Positions 7,217 to 14,212 of a stretch of DNA of 16,215 bases are shown piece after piece. Position numbers and translations under genes: made by a program. Every line of letters starts with the position of its first letter. Position 1 is the first letter of the stretch. The notes under the pieces were generated by a model that worked only from the letters and a program-made list of their open reading frames with translations, searched no databases and was not told the origin of the DNA. Origin of the DNA: Clostridiales bacterium (GTDB lineage Bacteria; Bacillota; Clostridia; Christensenellales; Borkfalkiaceae); the NCBI GenBank assembly GCA_003523255.1, contig DPGH01000010.1:163111-179325 (forward strand). Reading direction: 5' to 3'.

Positions 7217-8497
7217 ATGCTTGATTTAAAAAGAATACAAGAAGACCCCGCGAAAATAAAAGAACTCCTTGCGAGAAAGGGCTTTAACGCCGATTTCGAC
7301 GCAGTGCTTTCTCTCGACGCAAAGAGAAAGAAAGCGATAAGCGAGGCAGAAGGGTACAAGGCGGAAAGAAATAAAGTTTCCGCAAGCATACCCGCCTTAA
7401 AAAAAGAGGGTAAACCGGTAGACGGTATTTTTGCGGAAATGAGAGAACTCGGCGTTAAAATCGACGAGTGCGACAAAAAGGCGAAAGCCGCCGAAGAGGA
7501 GCTTTTTAATCTTCTCGCTGTTATGCCCAACATTCCCGACGAGGACTTGCTCCCCGGCGAAAAGGAAAACAACAAGGTTATTAAAGTCGTCGGCGAAAAA
7601 CCCAAATTCGGCTTTACGCCCAAAAACCACGTGGACCTTTGTGGCTCGCTCGGAATAATCGATTATACGCGCGGCGTAAAACTTTCGGGCGGCGGTTTTT
7701 GGCTTTATCGGGGCGACGGCGCGCGGCTCGAATGGGCTTTGCTCAACTTTTTCGTTTCCGAACATCTTAAAGACGGTTACGAGTTTATTTTGCCGCCACA
7801 TCAACTCGGTTATAACTGCGGTTTCGGCGCGGGGCAGTTTCCCAAATTTTCGGACGAAGTTTACTGGCTTGACTGCGACGCGGACAGAAAGAAAAACAGA
7901 TTTATGCTTCCCACGGCGGAAACGGCGCTCGTCAACATGTATTCGGGCGAAATCATTGACGAGGCAAAACTCCCGATGAAATTCTTCGCGTATACTCCCT
8001 GCTACCGTAAAGAAGCGGGTTCTTACCGCGCGGAGGAAAGGGGTATGATACGCGGGCATCAGTTTAACAAGGTAGAGATGGTGCAGTACGCGCACCCCGA
8101 CCACAGCAAAGAGGCTTTTGAAGAACTCGTAAACAAAGCCGCTTCTCTTATGGAAAAATTAGGGCTGCATTTCCGTATCAGCAAACTCGCCGCGGGCGAC
8201 TGCTCCGCTTCTATGGCGAGAACGTACGATATAGAGGTATGGATACCTTCTATGGGGATATACAAAGAGGTAAGTTCCGTTTCCAACGCCAACGATTATC
8301 AGGCGAGAAGAAACAATACCAAATACAGAGATTCTAAAACGGGAAAAACGGCGTACGTGCATACGCTTAACGGCTCCGGGCTTGCAACCTCGCGCGTGTT
8401 CCCCGCGATTATCGAACAGTTCCAGAATGCAGACGGCTCCGTAACCGTGCCTGAGGTTTTAAGACCGTTTATGGGCGGACAGGAAGTTATAAAATAA
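7217..8497 (+). CDS. serS: Seryl-tRNA synthetase
   Basis: A class II synthetase that charges tRNA-Ser (and tRNA-Sec if present), 426 residues, the family's normal length. Residues about 1-105 form the antiparallel coiled-coil arm that grips the long variable arm of tRNA-Ser. The core follows: LPTAE (231-235) of the serine pocket, motif 2 in CYRKEAGS and RGMIRGHQFNKVE (262-287), EVSSVSNANDYQARR (361-375 region), and motif 3 NGSGLATSR (375-383) closing with VPEVLRPFMGG. Several normally fixed spots differ from the textbook form (for example NGSGLATSRVFPAI instead of NGSGLAVGRTLVAI, and EVSSVSNAND instead of EISSCSNCTD), marking a divergent but complete subgroup. GGAG lies eight bases before the ATG. 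It is transcribed alone and ended by a strong hairpin. Confidence 0.97.
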   Translation: MLDLKRIQEDPAKIKELLARKGFNADFDAVLSLDAKRKKAISEAEGYKAERNKVSASIPALKKEGKPVDGIFAEMRELGVKIDECDKKAKAAEEELFNLLAVMPNIPDEDLLPGEKENNKVIKVVGEKPKFGFTPKNHVDLCGSLGIIDYTRGVKLSGGGFWLYRGDGARLEWALLNFFVSEHLKDGYEFILPPHQLGYNCGFGAGQFPKFSDEVYWLDCDADRKKNRFMLPTAETALVNMYSGEIIDEAKLPMKFFAYTPCYRKEAGSYRAEERGMIRGHQFNKVEMVQYAHPDHSKEAFEELVNKAASLMEKLGLHFRISKLAAGDCSASMARTYDIEVWIPSMGIYKEVSSVSNANDYQARRNNTKYRDSKTGKTAYVHTLNGSGLATSRVFPAIIEQFQNADGSVTVPEVLRPFMGGQEVIK

Positions 8498-8554
8498 TTT
8501 AGAATTTTTATAAAACGAAATTTTGGTTTTAACTTGTTTCAAATAATTATAAAT

Positions 8555-8591
8555 AAAGCGCGGCGCGGAATGACTTTCCGCGCCGCGCTTT
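8555..8591. terminator. Strong GC-rich hairpin terminator after serS
   Basis: A perfect 16-base stem (8555-8570 with 8576-8591; core GCGCGGCGCGGAA) encloses a TGACT loop. On the minus strand it is followed by TTTATTTATAATT, so it can end both serS and the convergent Xre gene. On the plus strand the trailing U-tract is short (CTTTCTAACTTG). Confidence 0.8.
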
Positions 8592-8639
8592 CTAACTTGT
8601 TATTATAGATTTATTTACTTTTTACTAACAAAAGTACGC

Positions 8640-8861
8640 TTAATTAAACCCGAATAACTCGTTCGGCGTTATATCAAACAATTTACAAAGAAAAACTATT
8701 TTGTAATAGTCTAACTCGATTTTTCCGTTTTCATACTCGCTGTAATCGGACTGAAACTTGTTTAACGTTTTTGCGACCTCTTTTTGGGTTAGTCCTTTTG
8801 CTTTTCTTGCGATTTTTAAATTTTCACCTACGATTTTATTTATATCTTTGTTAATACTCAT
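8640..8861 (-). CDS. Xre-family helix-turn-helix regulator
   Basis: The 73-residue protein is almost entirely a Cro/CI-type HTH. It has ENLKIARKAKGLTQKEVAKTLNKFQSDYSEYENGKIELDYYKIVFLCKLFDITPNELFGFN, shown here in full because it defines the fold, with helix 2 at LTQKEVA (24-30) and the recognition region at FQSDYSEYENG (36-46). I start at the ATG at 8861, because AGGAGAAGG lies immediately upstream; the GTG at 8876 would put that SD inside the gene. There is no effector or protease domain, so it probably acts as a simple dimeric repressor. It is AT-rich, unlike serS, and diverges from the CotH lipoprotein. Two copies of a dyad motif in the shared promoter region suggest that it represses itself and that gene. 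Confidence 0.9.
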   Translation of the reverse strand: MSINKDINKIVGENLKIARKAKGLTQKEVAKTLNKFQSDYSEYENGKIELDYYKIVFLCKLFDITPNELFGFN

Positions 8862-8889
8862 TTGCCTTCTCCTCACTTTGACTATTTGA

Positions 8890-8941
8890 ATATAGGAAAA
8901 ATGCCGATATTATACTTGGCATATAGGAAAAAGTCCTATAT
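8890..8941. promoter_or_regulatory. Paired operators (ATATAGGA-N5-TCCTATAT) in divergent promoter region
   Basis: Site 2 (8921-8941) is a perfect dyad, ATATAGGA/TCCTATAT, with a five-base centre AAAAG. Site 1 (8890-8910) has the same left arm and a six-of-eight right arm (GCCGATAT) around AAAAT. The shared ATATAGGAAAAA block makes a 12-base direct repeat 31 bases apart, close to three helical turns. Site 2 lies between the -35 and -10 of the lipoprotein promoter and covers the -35 of the xre promoter; site 1 covers the xre start region. Binding by the adjacent Xre protein is inferred from position and symmetry. Confidence 0.7.
8909..8937 (-). promoter_or_regulatory. Promoter of the xre gene
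   Basis: On the minus strand a perfect TATAAT (8914-8909) is preceded at 17 bases by AGGACT (8937-8932), a weak -35 that keeps only GAC. The start would fall near 8902, inside operator site 1, leaving about 40 bases of leader before the ATG. The weak -35 overlapping site 2 fits an autoregulated promoter. Confidence 0.5.
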
Positions 8942-8944
8942 AAT
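8916..8944 (+). promoter_or_regulatory. Promoter of the CotH lipoprotein gene
   Basis: TTGGCA (8916-8921) and a perfect TATAAT (8939-8944) are separated by 17 bases. The spacer is almost exactly the perfect dyad of operator site 2, so bound repressor would block RNA polymerase directly. Transcription from about 8951 gives an 80-base leader before the ATG at 9034. Confidence 0.7.
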
Positions 8945-9033
8945 TTTATAAAAAAGCGATATGAGTTATTTATGAAAAAAGTTTTTGAAGTTTTCAAAAT
9001 AATAAGCAAATTTTATAATAAAGGAAACAGTAA

Positions 9034-9336
9034 ATGGGTAAATCTAAAACATTAATTGCTGTAATTCTATCGCTGTTATGTAGTTCGATATTTTTTGGTA
9101 GTTGTTCTCCGGATTTAAGCGTAGACATACCGAGTGAATATAAAACTTGTGTAATCGACTATGAACTAAACGGCGGGACTAATAACGATCAGAATAAATC
9201 GACAATATAACAAGGAGAAAGCGTATTTTTAACCTAACCATCAAAGTATGGGTATAAATTTTTAGGGTGGTATACCGAGGATGGCGACATTGTTACCGAA
9301 GTTACATATAATGAAGTCGGTATTAAGCTTTATGCA
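9034..9336 (+). pseudogene. Lipoprotein leader and Listeria-Bacteroides repeat, with two in-frame TAA codons
   Basis: An ATG at 9034 with AAGGAAA upstream opens a frame encoding a lipoprotein signal peptide (hydrophobic run, then FFGSC with the lipid Cys at 24). A Listeria-Bacteroides (InlB B-type) repeat follows: IDYELNGGTNNDQNKSTI, then TAA (9208-9210), QGESVFLT, TAA (9235-9237), PSKYGYKFLGWYTEDGDIV and LYAMWEL. Ignoring the two stops, the frame runs without interruption into the CotH domain at 9337-10617. Each TAA occupies a variable position of the repeat where E, K, T or Q is common, and each is one substitution from GAA, AAA or CAA. Other genes here end with TAA, so general recoding is unlikely. 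The gene is either newly inactivated, read through, or carries sequence errors. Confidence 0.75.
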
Positions 9337-10617
9337 ATGTGGGAACTTGAGTCGGTATGTTATGATAATTTGCCATTAGTTAAAATAAATACTATAGACA
9401 GTAAGATTCCCGAAAACAAACAAGACTATATAGAATGCGATTTTAGTTTATCAAATACGAATAGTTACTTTAATAACACTGACGGCAAGTATGACTTACA
9501 GTTGGAAATGGGAACTGTGGGTATAAGATTGAGAGGAAACAGTACTCAAGGAATTAATAAAAAGCCGTTTAGAATTAAATTTGATAAAAAACAATCGTTG
9601 TTCGGCTATGAAAAGAATAAAAGTTGGGTATTACTTGCTGATTATATAGATCAATCTAACATACGAAATTATGCTGCATTTAAAATTGCTAATAGCGTAG
9701 GAGGTGTCTTTTCTCCTCATGGTACACATGTGGTTTTGATTATAAATGGCATTTATCAGGGGATGTATCTTCTAACGGAACAGATAGATGAAAATAAAGG
9801 GAGGACCGCTATAAAATCGAATTTTAACCCGATAGTAGACACAGACTTTCCTTTCTTGGTTGAGATGGACAGGAATGCGTTGCTCGAAGGCGAAATTGAT
9901 GTAGATACGTTTGAGATGGAAAATCTCTGGTATCCTATTGAGATAAAATATCCCGAGTTTGAAGAAAGAAATGTTGCGAAAGGGAATGATGTTGTTTTCT
10001 CGTATATAAAAGAATATCTGTGGGCGGTCTTTTATACGTTGAAAACAGATGAAAAGGTTAGTGTTTCTTTCAGGGAAGCACCGGTTGGTTTTGAGGACTT
10101 GGTAGACGAAGATAGTTTTTTAAATTATATTCTTATTAATGAAATTATGGGAAACCGAGATAATGCATGGGGAATCATTTATATGTCCAAATCAAAAAAC
10201 GGAAAATTAAAATTTGGTCCGGTATGGGATTTTGACTGGTCTATTTGTGGTGGGTGGACAGGCTCGCCGTATCAAGAAATATGTGTTGATTATGCAAATG
10301 AATTTGCGCTTATAAAAAAATATAATTTTCACTGGTTTTATTTTGTTAATGAAACAAGATATAATAAAATGGTTAACAAGTTTTATGAGATAAAGCCAAA
10401 AGTATTAAAAGTTGTGAACGATTTAATAGAATACTACGGCGTTATATATAACGCATCTATTATAGATGCGAAACATTGGTATGGTGAAAAAGGCGATTAT
10501 ATGTTCAGTTCACAATTTTGTGCCGTTAGATTATTTTTGATCGATAAAATAAATTACATAGAAAGCGTATTTAGTAAAACGTTTTCAGAGGCATACGAAA
10601 TGGTGATGAACTATTAA
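9337..10617 (+). CDS. CotH-family protein kinase domain (C-terminal part of an interrupted lipoprotein)
   Basis: The 426 open residues match the CotH kinase-like fold, which in Bacillus spore CotH phosphorylates coat proteins; secreted gut homologues are mostly uncharacterised. Visible marks are GIRLRGNSTQGINKKPFRIKF (62-82), SWVLLADYIDQSNIRNYAAF (96-115), a GIYQGMYLLTEQI strand (138-150), FLVEMD, NEIMGNRDN (268-276) and the metal-binding GPVWDFDW with D298 and D300. The ATG at 9337 is not a likely true start. It has no SD and is the Met of the LYAMW motif ending the preceding repeat, so the whole gene is 9034-10617 with two TAA codons in its first fifth. The gene is markedly AT-rich and uses AGA, ATA and AAT codons, unlike its neighbours, which suggests recent acquisition together with the divergent xre gene. 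Confidence 0.88.
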   Translation: MWELESVCYDNLPLVKINTIDSKIPENKQDYIECDFSLSNTNSYFNNTDGKYDLQLEMGTVGIRLRGNSTQGINKKPFRIKFDKKQSLFGYEKNKSWVLLADYIDQSNIRNYAAFKIANSVGGVFSPHGTHVVLIINGIYQGMYLLTEQIDENKGRTAIKSNFNPIVDTDFPFLVEMDRNALLEGEIDVDTFEMENLWYPIEIKYPEFEERNVAKGNDVVFSYIKEYLWAVFYTLKTDEKVSVSFREAPVGFEDLVDEDSFLNYILINEIMGNRDNAWGIIYMSKSKNGKLKFGPVWDFDWSICGGWTGSPYQEICVDYANEFALIKKYNFHWFYFVNETRYNKMVNKFYEIKPKVLKVVNDLIEYYGVIYNASIIDAKHWYGEKGDYMFSSQFCAVRLFLIDKINYIESVFSKTFSEAYEMVMNY

Positions 10618-10681
10618 AACGTTCTAAACGGGTTTAGTGTTTGTTACTTATGGAAATTCTGCGAGAATAGAATTTACAAAA

Positions 10682-10720
10682 CAAGGCGGCTTACGTGATA
10701 AGCCGCCTTGAGTTTTTATT
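10682..10720. terminator. Bidirectional terminator between CotH gene and nahK-like gene
   Basis: A perfect 12-base stem (CAAGGCGGCTTA at 10682-10693 with 10699-10710) has a CGTGA loop. It is followed by AGTTTTTATT on the plus strand and by TTTTGT on the minus strand. It lies between two convergent genes and should serve both. Confidence 0.85.
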
Positions 10721-10739
10721 AAAGTATTAAGCGTGTTTT

Positions 10740-11831
10740 TTAATATTTATTCACGATTTTTTGCATTTCGGGGAGGAGTTTTTCCATATCCTTAACGAGT
10801 TTGATTTGCGTTCTCGTTCTGTCAAGGTTGTGTCCTTCTCTCTTTACGTGGAAGTAAACGTCGCCGTCGAGGTAGTCGGACAAAAATCTCATGCCGCATT
10901 CGTAAGTCATAAGAATCGCGCCGAAAGCGAGGTTGCGTTTTTCGATGTCGGTAACGCTGTCGCCGAGTGCGGAAAGATAACCCTTGGTATACGCTTCGAA
11001 CAGGTTAAGATCAAAGTTGACTTTGGAAAGGTCTTTTTCGTCTTCCGCGGCGGGGTTGCAACCAAACCTGATACTGTCGCCGAAGTCGTAGCAAATGCTG
11101 CCCGGCATAATCGTGTCAAGGTCGATTACGGCAACGTATTTGCCCGTTTTCGCGTCAAGCATAACGTTATTGAGTTTGGTGTCGTTATGGGTAACTTTGG
11201 TGGGCATTTCACCGCTTTTTAAAAGGTTTACGATTTTGCCGCAGTAGTCTTTTCTCGAAAGGTAAAAGTCGATTTCTTCTTTAACGGAAGAAGCGCGGCC
11301 CGCTTTATCGGCTTTAAGCGACGCCTCAAAATCTCTGAAACGTTTTTCGGTATTGTGAAAGTCGGGCAAAACTTCGTATAAAAGTTTTGCGTCAAACTCG
11401 GCAAGCAGGTTTGCAAAACTGCCGAAAGCCACCGCGCTTTGATAAAACGCCTCAGCATTCGGAGCGACCTGATATGCTATCGCGTCGGTAATAAATACGT
11501 AGATTCTGAAATAACCCTCTTCGGTATGAACGTAGGGTTTACCGTCTTTCGCGTAAACGAGCGTTAAACTTTCTCTGTCGGGATTGCCGCCGCGCTCGAT
11601 TATTTTTTTACGGTTAAACTCGGTTACGAGTTTAATGTTGTTCATAAGTTTATCGACGTCTTTAAAAAGATTCGAGTTGATTTTTTGAACGATGTAGTTT
11701 ACTTTTTTTCCGTTCGCTTCAACCTCGGCAAGGTAGGTTTCGTTAATATGACCTTCGCCGTAGCGTTCGCAAGAAACAAGGTTCCCTTCCAGATTGAAAA
11801 GCGAAACGACTTTTTTGAAATCGTATGACAT
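10740..11831 (-). CDS. NahK-like sugar 1-kinase (APH-fold phosphotransferase)
   Basis: This 363-residue aminoglycoside-phosphotransferase-fold protein has the length and motifs of N-acetylhexosamine 1-kinase (NahK), which phosphorylates GlcNAc/GalNAc at C1 for salvage of mucin- or milk-type sugars. It opens with LFNLEGNLVSCERYGEGHINETYLAE, the nucleotide loop, then the lysine-bearing strand YIVQKIN. The catalytic loop is THNDTKLNNVMLD (H215, D217, N222) and the metal-binding site is VIDLDTIMPG (D237, D239). Substrate is inferred from overall resemblance. Other sugar or choline kinases share the fold, and the GNB/LNB phosphorylase that often accompanies nahK is not in the window. It is transcribed alone from a good promoter (TTGATA-17-TATCAT). 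The ATG is chosen because it begins just upstream of the conserved FNLEG; the SD (GAGGCACG) is modest. Confidence 0.85.
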   Translation of the reverse strand: MSYDFKKVVSLFNLEGNLVSCERYGEGHINETYLAEVEANGKKVNYIVQKINSNLFKDVDKLMNNIKLVTEFNRKKIIERGGNPDRESLTLVYAKDGKPYVHTEEGYFRIYVFITDAIAYQVAPNAEAFYQSAVAFGSFANLLAEFDAKLLYEVLPDFHNTEKRFRDFEASLKADKAGRASSVKEEIDFYLSRKDYCGKIVNLLKSGEMPTKVTHNDTKLNNVMLDAKTGKYVAVIDLDTIMPGSICYDFGDSIRFGCNPAAEDEKDLSKVNFDLNLFEAYTKGYLSALGDSVTDIEKRNLAFGAILMTYECGMRFLSDYLDGDVYFHVKREGHNLDRTRTQIKLVKDMEKLLPEMQKIVNKY

Positions 11832-11854
11832 AACGTGCCTCTGTTTTTTCTTTT

Positions 11855-11883
11855 ATGATAACACAAAACGCAAAGTATATCAA
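11855..11883 (-). promoter_or_regulatory. Promoter of the NahK-like kinase gene
   Basis: On the minus strand TTGATA (11883-11878) and TATCAT (11860-11855) are 17 bases apart, about 24 bases upstream of the start codon. It stands back to back with the promoter of the aroA-like gene. Confidence 0.65.
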
Positions 11884-11901
11884 GCAAATCGCAAAATGTT
11901 A

Positions 11902-11930
11902 TTGACAAACGCCGCGTTTTATTTTATCCT
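11902..11930 (+). promoter_or_regulatory. Promoter of the aroA-like gene
   Basis: A consensus TTGACA (11902-11907) and TATCCT (11925-11930) are 17 bases apart. The leader is about 50 bases, and a strong AAGGAGG ribosome-binding site sits just before the ATG at 11988. Its -35 is only 18 bases from that of the divergent kinase promoter. Confidence 0.7.
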
Positions 11931-11987
11931 TTAATTGTATATACTAATCAAAGAAAAAAGTATAAAAATACGTAAGGAGGAAAGGTT

Positions 11988-13196
11988 ATGGACGTAAGAC
12001 TTAGCGAAAAAATATCCGGCGGAAAAGTTACACTACCGCCGCTTAAAAGCGCGGCGGGGCTGTATTTTATTTTAGCGGCGTTATCGTGCGGCGAAACGGT
12101 TATCGAAACGAAAACCCCGCCCGACGAGATTTTCGTTATCGCCTCTTGTCTTAAAGCGCTCGGCGCGTCCGTAACGCCTGCCTCCGGCGGGTACAGAGTT
12201 ACGCCCGTCGCGCTTCGCGATACTGCCGATAAATCGCCGGAACTCGACGTCGAGAATTCGGCTTTCGCGCTTAAAACGTTATTGCCCGTATCGCTTGCGG
12301 TAAGTTCCGCGGCGAACTTTTGCGGGGGCAAGAGCCTTTCAAAAAAATCGCTCGCCGTAATGCTTTCGTCGTTTAAAAGCGCGGGGTATACGTCCGAAAA
12401 TCTGCCGCTTACCGTAAACGGAACGCTCGCACCCGGAAAGTACGAGGTTGGCGCCGAAGCGGGCGCGCACTTTCTCGGCGGGCTTTTAATCGCTTTATCC
12501 GTTTTAGACGGGGACAGCGCGGTTTATGCCGAAAAAGGACTTTGCGACAAACAGTTTATAAACGAAACCGTTTCAGCGATTAAATCGTTCGGCGGAGAAG
12601 CGGCGCGGACGGAATACGGCTTTAACGTTAAAGGGTGCGGGCTCGTTTCGCCTGGCAGGGTAACGGTGCCGTGCGATTTTTACGGGGCGTTTCCGTTTAT
12701 CGCGTTAAACGAGTTTTACGGCGGCGTGAGTTTTAAGGGCGATTACGAGATTTCTGCCTCGGCAAACCACGCGCTTACGTGCTTAAAGGAAATTCGTATT
12801 CGTGGCGGCGGTAAATATAAAGTATCGTCTTTCGACGCGGTTTGCGTGCTTCTTGCGGCGGCTTGTCTTACCCGCGGAGAAACGGAATTCGAGTTTGGCG
12901 GTTCTTTTACGCCGAAAGACGCGGAACGCGCGGAGCGACTCGTTATTGCGGCGAATAAGTCGGGGTTTAACGCGAGTTTTTATAACGGAGGGGTTAAAAT
13001 CATATCCGACGGAGTTGCTCGCGGCGGCGTTATCGTGGATTGTTACGGCGATTACAGAGCGGCGATTTTCGCTTCGCTCGTGGCGGTCGGCGCGGAACGT
13101 CCCGTAACGCTTTTATCGGTAGACGCGCTTAAAAAGACGTATCCCGAATTTTTCAACGACCTTATAAAACTCGGAGCAAAGGCGGAAACGCTTTAA
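11988..13196 (+). CDS. EPSP-synthase-family protein (AroA-like) with altered substrate site
   Basis: The 402 residues follow the EPSP synthase (AroA) two-domain pattern. EPSP synthase joins shikimate-3-phosphate and PEP in the shikimate pathway. By my eye alignment to E. coli AroA, several residues are kept: K20-S21 (K22-S23), the catalytic base D283 (D313), K310 and R314 of the KExDR motif, R367 (R386), and K383 in KTYPEFF (K411). Others differ: the Arg of KSxxxR is L25, GNSGTTLR has become ENSAFALK (Arg to K96), SSQF has become GAHF, and DHR has become GDYR. These are mainly residues that hold the shikimate phosphate/carboxylate or PEP, so the protein may be a divergent or repurposed enolpyruvyl transferase. 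No other aro gene is present. It has a strong SD and precedes yitT by 45 bases, perhaps in one transcript. Confidence 0.8.
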   Translation: MDVRLSEKISGGKVTLPPLKSAAGLYFILAALSCGETVIETKTPPDEIFVIASCLKALGASVTPASGGYRVTPVALRDTADKSPELDVENSAFALKTLLPVSLAVSSAANFCGGKSLSKKSLAVMLSSFKSAGYTSENLPLTVNGTLAPGKYEVGAEAGAHFLGGLLIALSVLDGDSAVYAEKGLCDKQFINETVSAIKSFGGEAARTEYGFNVKGCGLVSPGRVTVPCDFYGAFPFIALNEFYGGVSFKGDYEISASANHALTCLKEIRIRGGGKYKVSSFDAVCVLLAAACLTRGETEFEFGGSFTPKDAERAERLVIAANKSGFNASFYNGGVKIISDGVARGGVIVDCYGDYRAAIFASLVAVGAERPVTLLSVDALKKTYPEFFNDLIKLGAKAETL

Positions 13197-13241
13197 AATA
13201 AAAGAAATAACAGGCTTATCACCAAAGAAGGTTTATGTTAA

Positions 13242-14117
13242 ATGGAAAAATCAAACTTAAAAAAAGAAGCGATTGCAACGCTCGTTACCATAGTAGCGGC
13301 TTTTTTGTCCGCCGCGGGGTTGTGGATATTCGTTTACCCGTCTAACTTTGCGCCGAGCGGGATAGACGGCGTTTCGGCAATGTTGCAATATTTAACGGGG
13401 TATAACGCGGGTTTGTTTTCGCTGGCGATTAACGCGCCGCTCCTTATCGCGGCTTTGTTTTTGCTTAAAAAAAGGTACGTGATTTATACTATTGTTTTTA
13501 CGGTCATTAACTCGCTTTTGCTTATCGTGTTTGAAAAAGTCGGGTTTTATCAGTACGTGCCTGAATCGGATAAACTTATCTCTGCGGTTTTTTCGGGCGT
13601 GATACTCGGCGTAAGGTCGGGGATTATGCTTAAAATAGGCGCTTCTACCGGCGGGGTGGACATAGTCGCGTGCATAATACAACGCAAATTCCCTTATAAA
13701 AACGTTGAGCGCATGATAAGTATTTTATGTTACGTCGTTATACTCGCTTCTTATTTCGTTTATCACGACATTAACAGTATTTTGTTGTCGATAGTTCAGG
13801 TGTTCGTGCTTGAAAGGACTATTTCCGCCGTACTGAAAGAGGACAGAAAAGCGATAGAGTTTAAAATCATAACCAAACACCCCGAGGATATCAGAAACGA
13901 AATAATATTCAAACTGAAACACGGCGCAACAATGGTGGAAAGCAAAGGTATGTTTACCGAGGACGGCAGTCATATTATTTTCACCGTCGTGAATATGAGA
14001 CAGATTCCCGAATTTTTGGCTATAGTAAAAAAATATCCCGACAGTTTCGCTTATTACGGCGAAGTGCTCGGCGTAAACGGCAATTTCCGCTGGCAGAAAG
14101 ACGAAGAGGCGAAATGA
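13242..14117 (+). CDS. YitT-family membrane protein with C-terminal DUF2179 domain
   Basis: This 291-residue protein has the typical YitT plan. Five to six hydrophobic helices (about residues 10-200) include the conserved PSNFAPSGIDGVSAMLQYLTG and the GASTGGVDIVACIIQRK stretch. A soluble C-terminal alpha/beta domain (about 208-285; TKHPEDIRNEIIFKLKHGATMVESKGMF to the end) is the DUF2179/YitT C-terminal domain. The family is widespread in Bacillota, where its transport or regulatory role is unsettled. I keep the ATG at 13242; an AGAAGG motif lies about 11 bases upstream, a slightly long spacing. It follows the aroA-like gene closely and ends before a bidirectional terminator. Confidence 0.9.
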   Translation: MEKSNLKKEAIATLVTIVAAFLSAAGLWIFVYPSNFAPSGIDGVSAMLQYLTGYNAGLFSLAINAPLLIAALFLLKKRYVIYTIVFTVINSLLLIVFEKVGFYQYVPESDKLISAVFSGVILGVRSGIMLKIGASTGGVDIVACIIQRKFPYKNVERMISILCYVVILASYFVYHDINSILLSIVQVFVLERTISAVLKEDRKAIEFKIITKHPEDIRNEIIFKLKHGATMVESKGMFTEDGSHIIFTVVNMRQIPEFLAIVKKYPDSFAYYGEVLGVNGNFRWQKDEEAK

Positions 14118-14169
14118 TTTTTACGATTTGATAAAAATTTGTGGATAAAAATCGGTATAAACGTAAAAA

Positions 14170-14195
14170 GCGCGGGACGAAAAATCGTCCCGCGC
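14170..14195. terminator. Bidirectional terminator between yitT and hpt
   Basis: An 11-base perfect stem (GCGCGGGACGA, 14170-14180, with TCGTCCCGCGC, 14185-14195) carries an AAAA loop, with A-rich sequence on the left (GTAAAAA) and T-rich on the right (GTATTTTAT). It ends both convergent transcripts. Confidence 0.85.
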
Positions 14196-14212
14196 GTATT
14201 TTATATATCAGA

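Noticed and set aside
8972..9055. Possible 27-residue leader peptide (MKKVFEVFK...) before the CotH lipoprotein
   Set aside because: No convincing SD, AT-rich chance ORF, and it overlaps the lipoprotein start out of frame; not enough to call.
9034..10617. Genetic-code change (TAA as sense codon)
   Set aside because: serS, the kinase gene, hpt, tilS and others end with TAA at their natural ends, so genome-wide reassignment does not fit; kept only as local readthrough or mutation.
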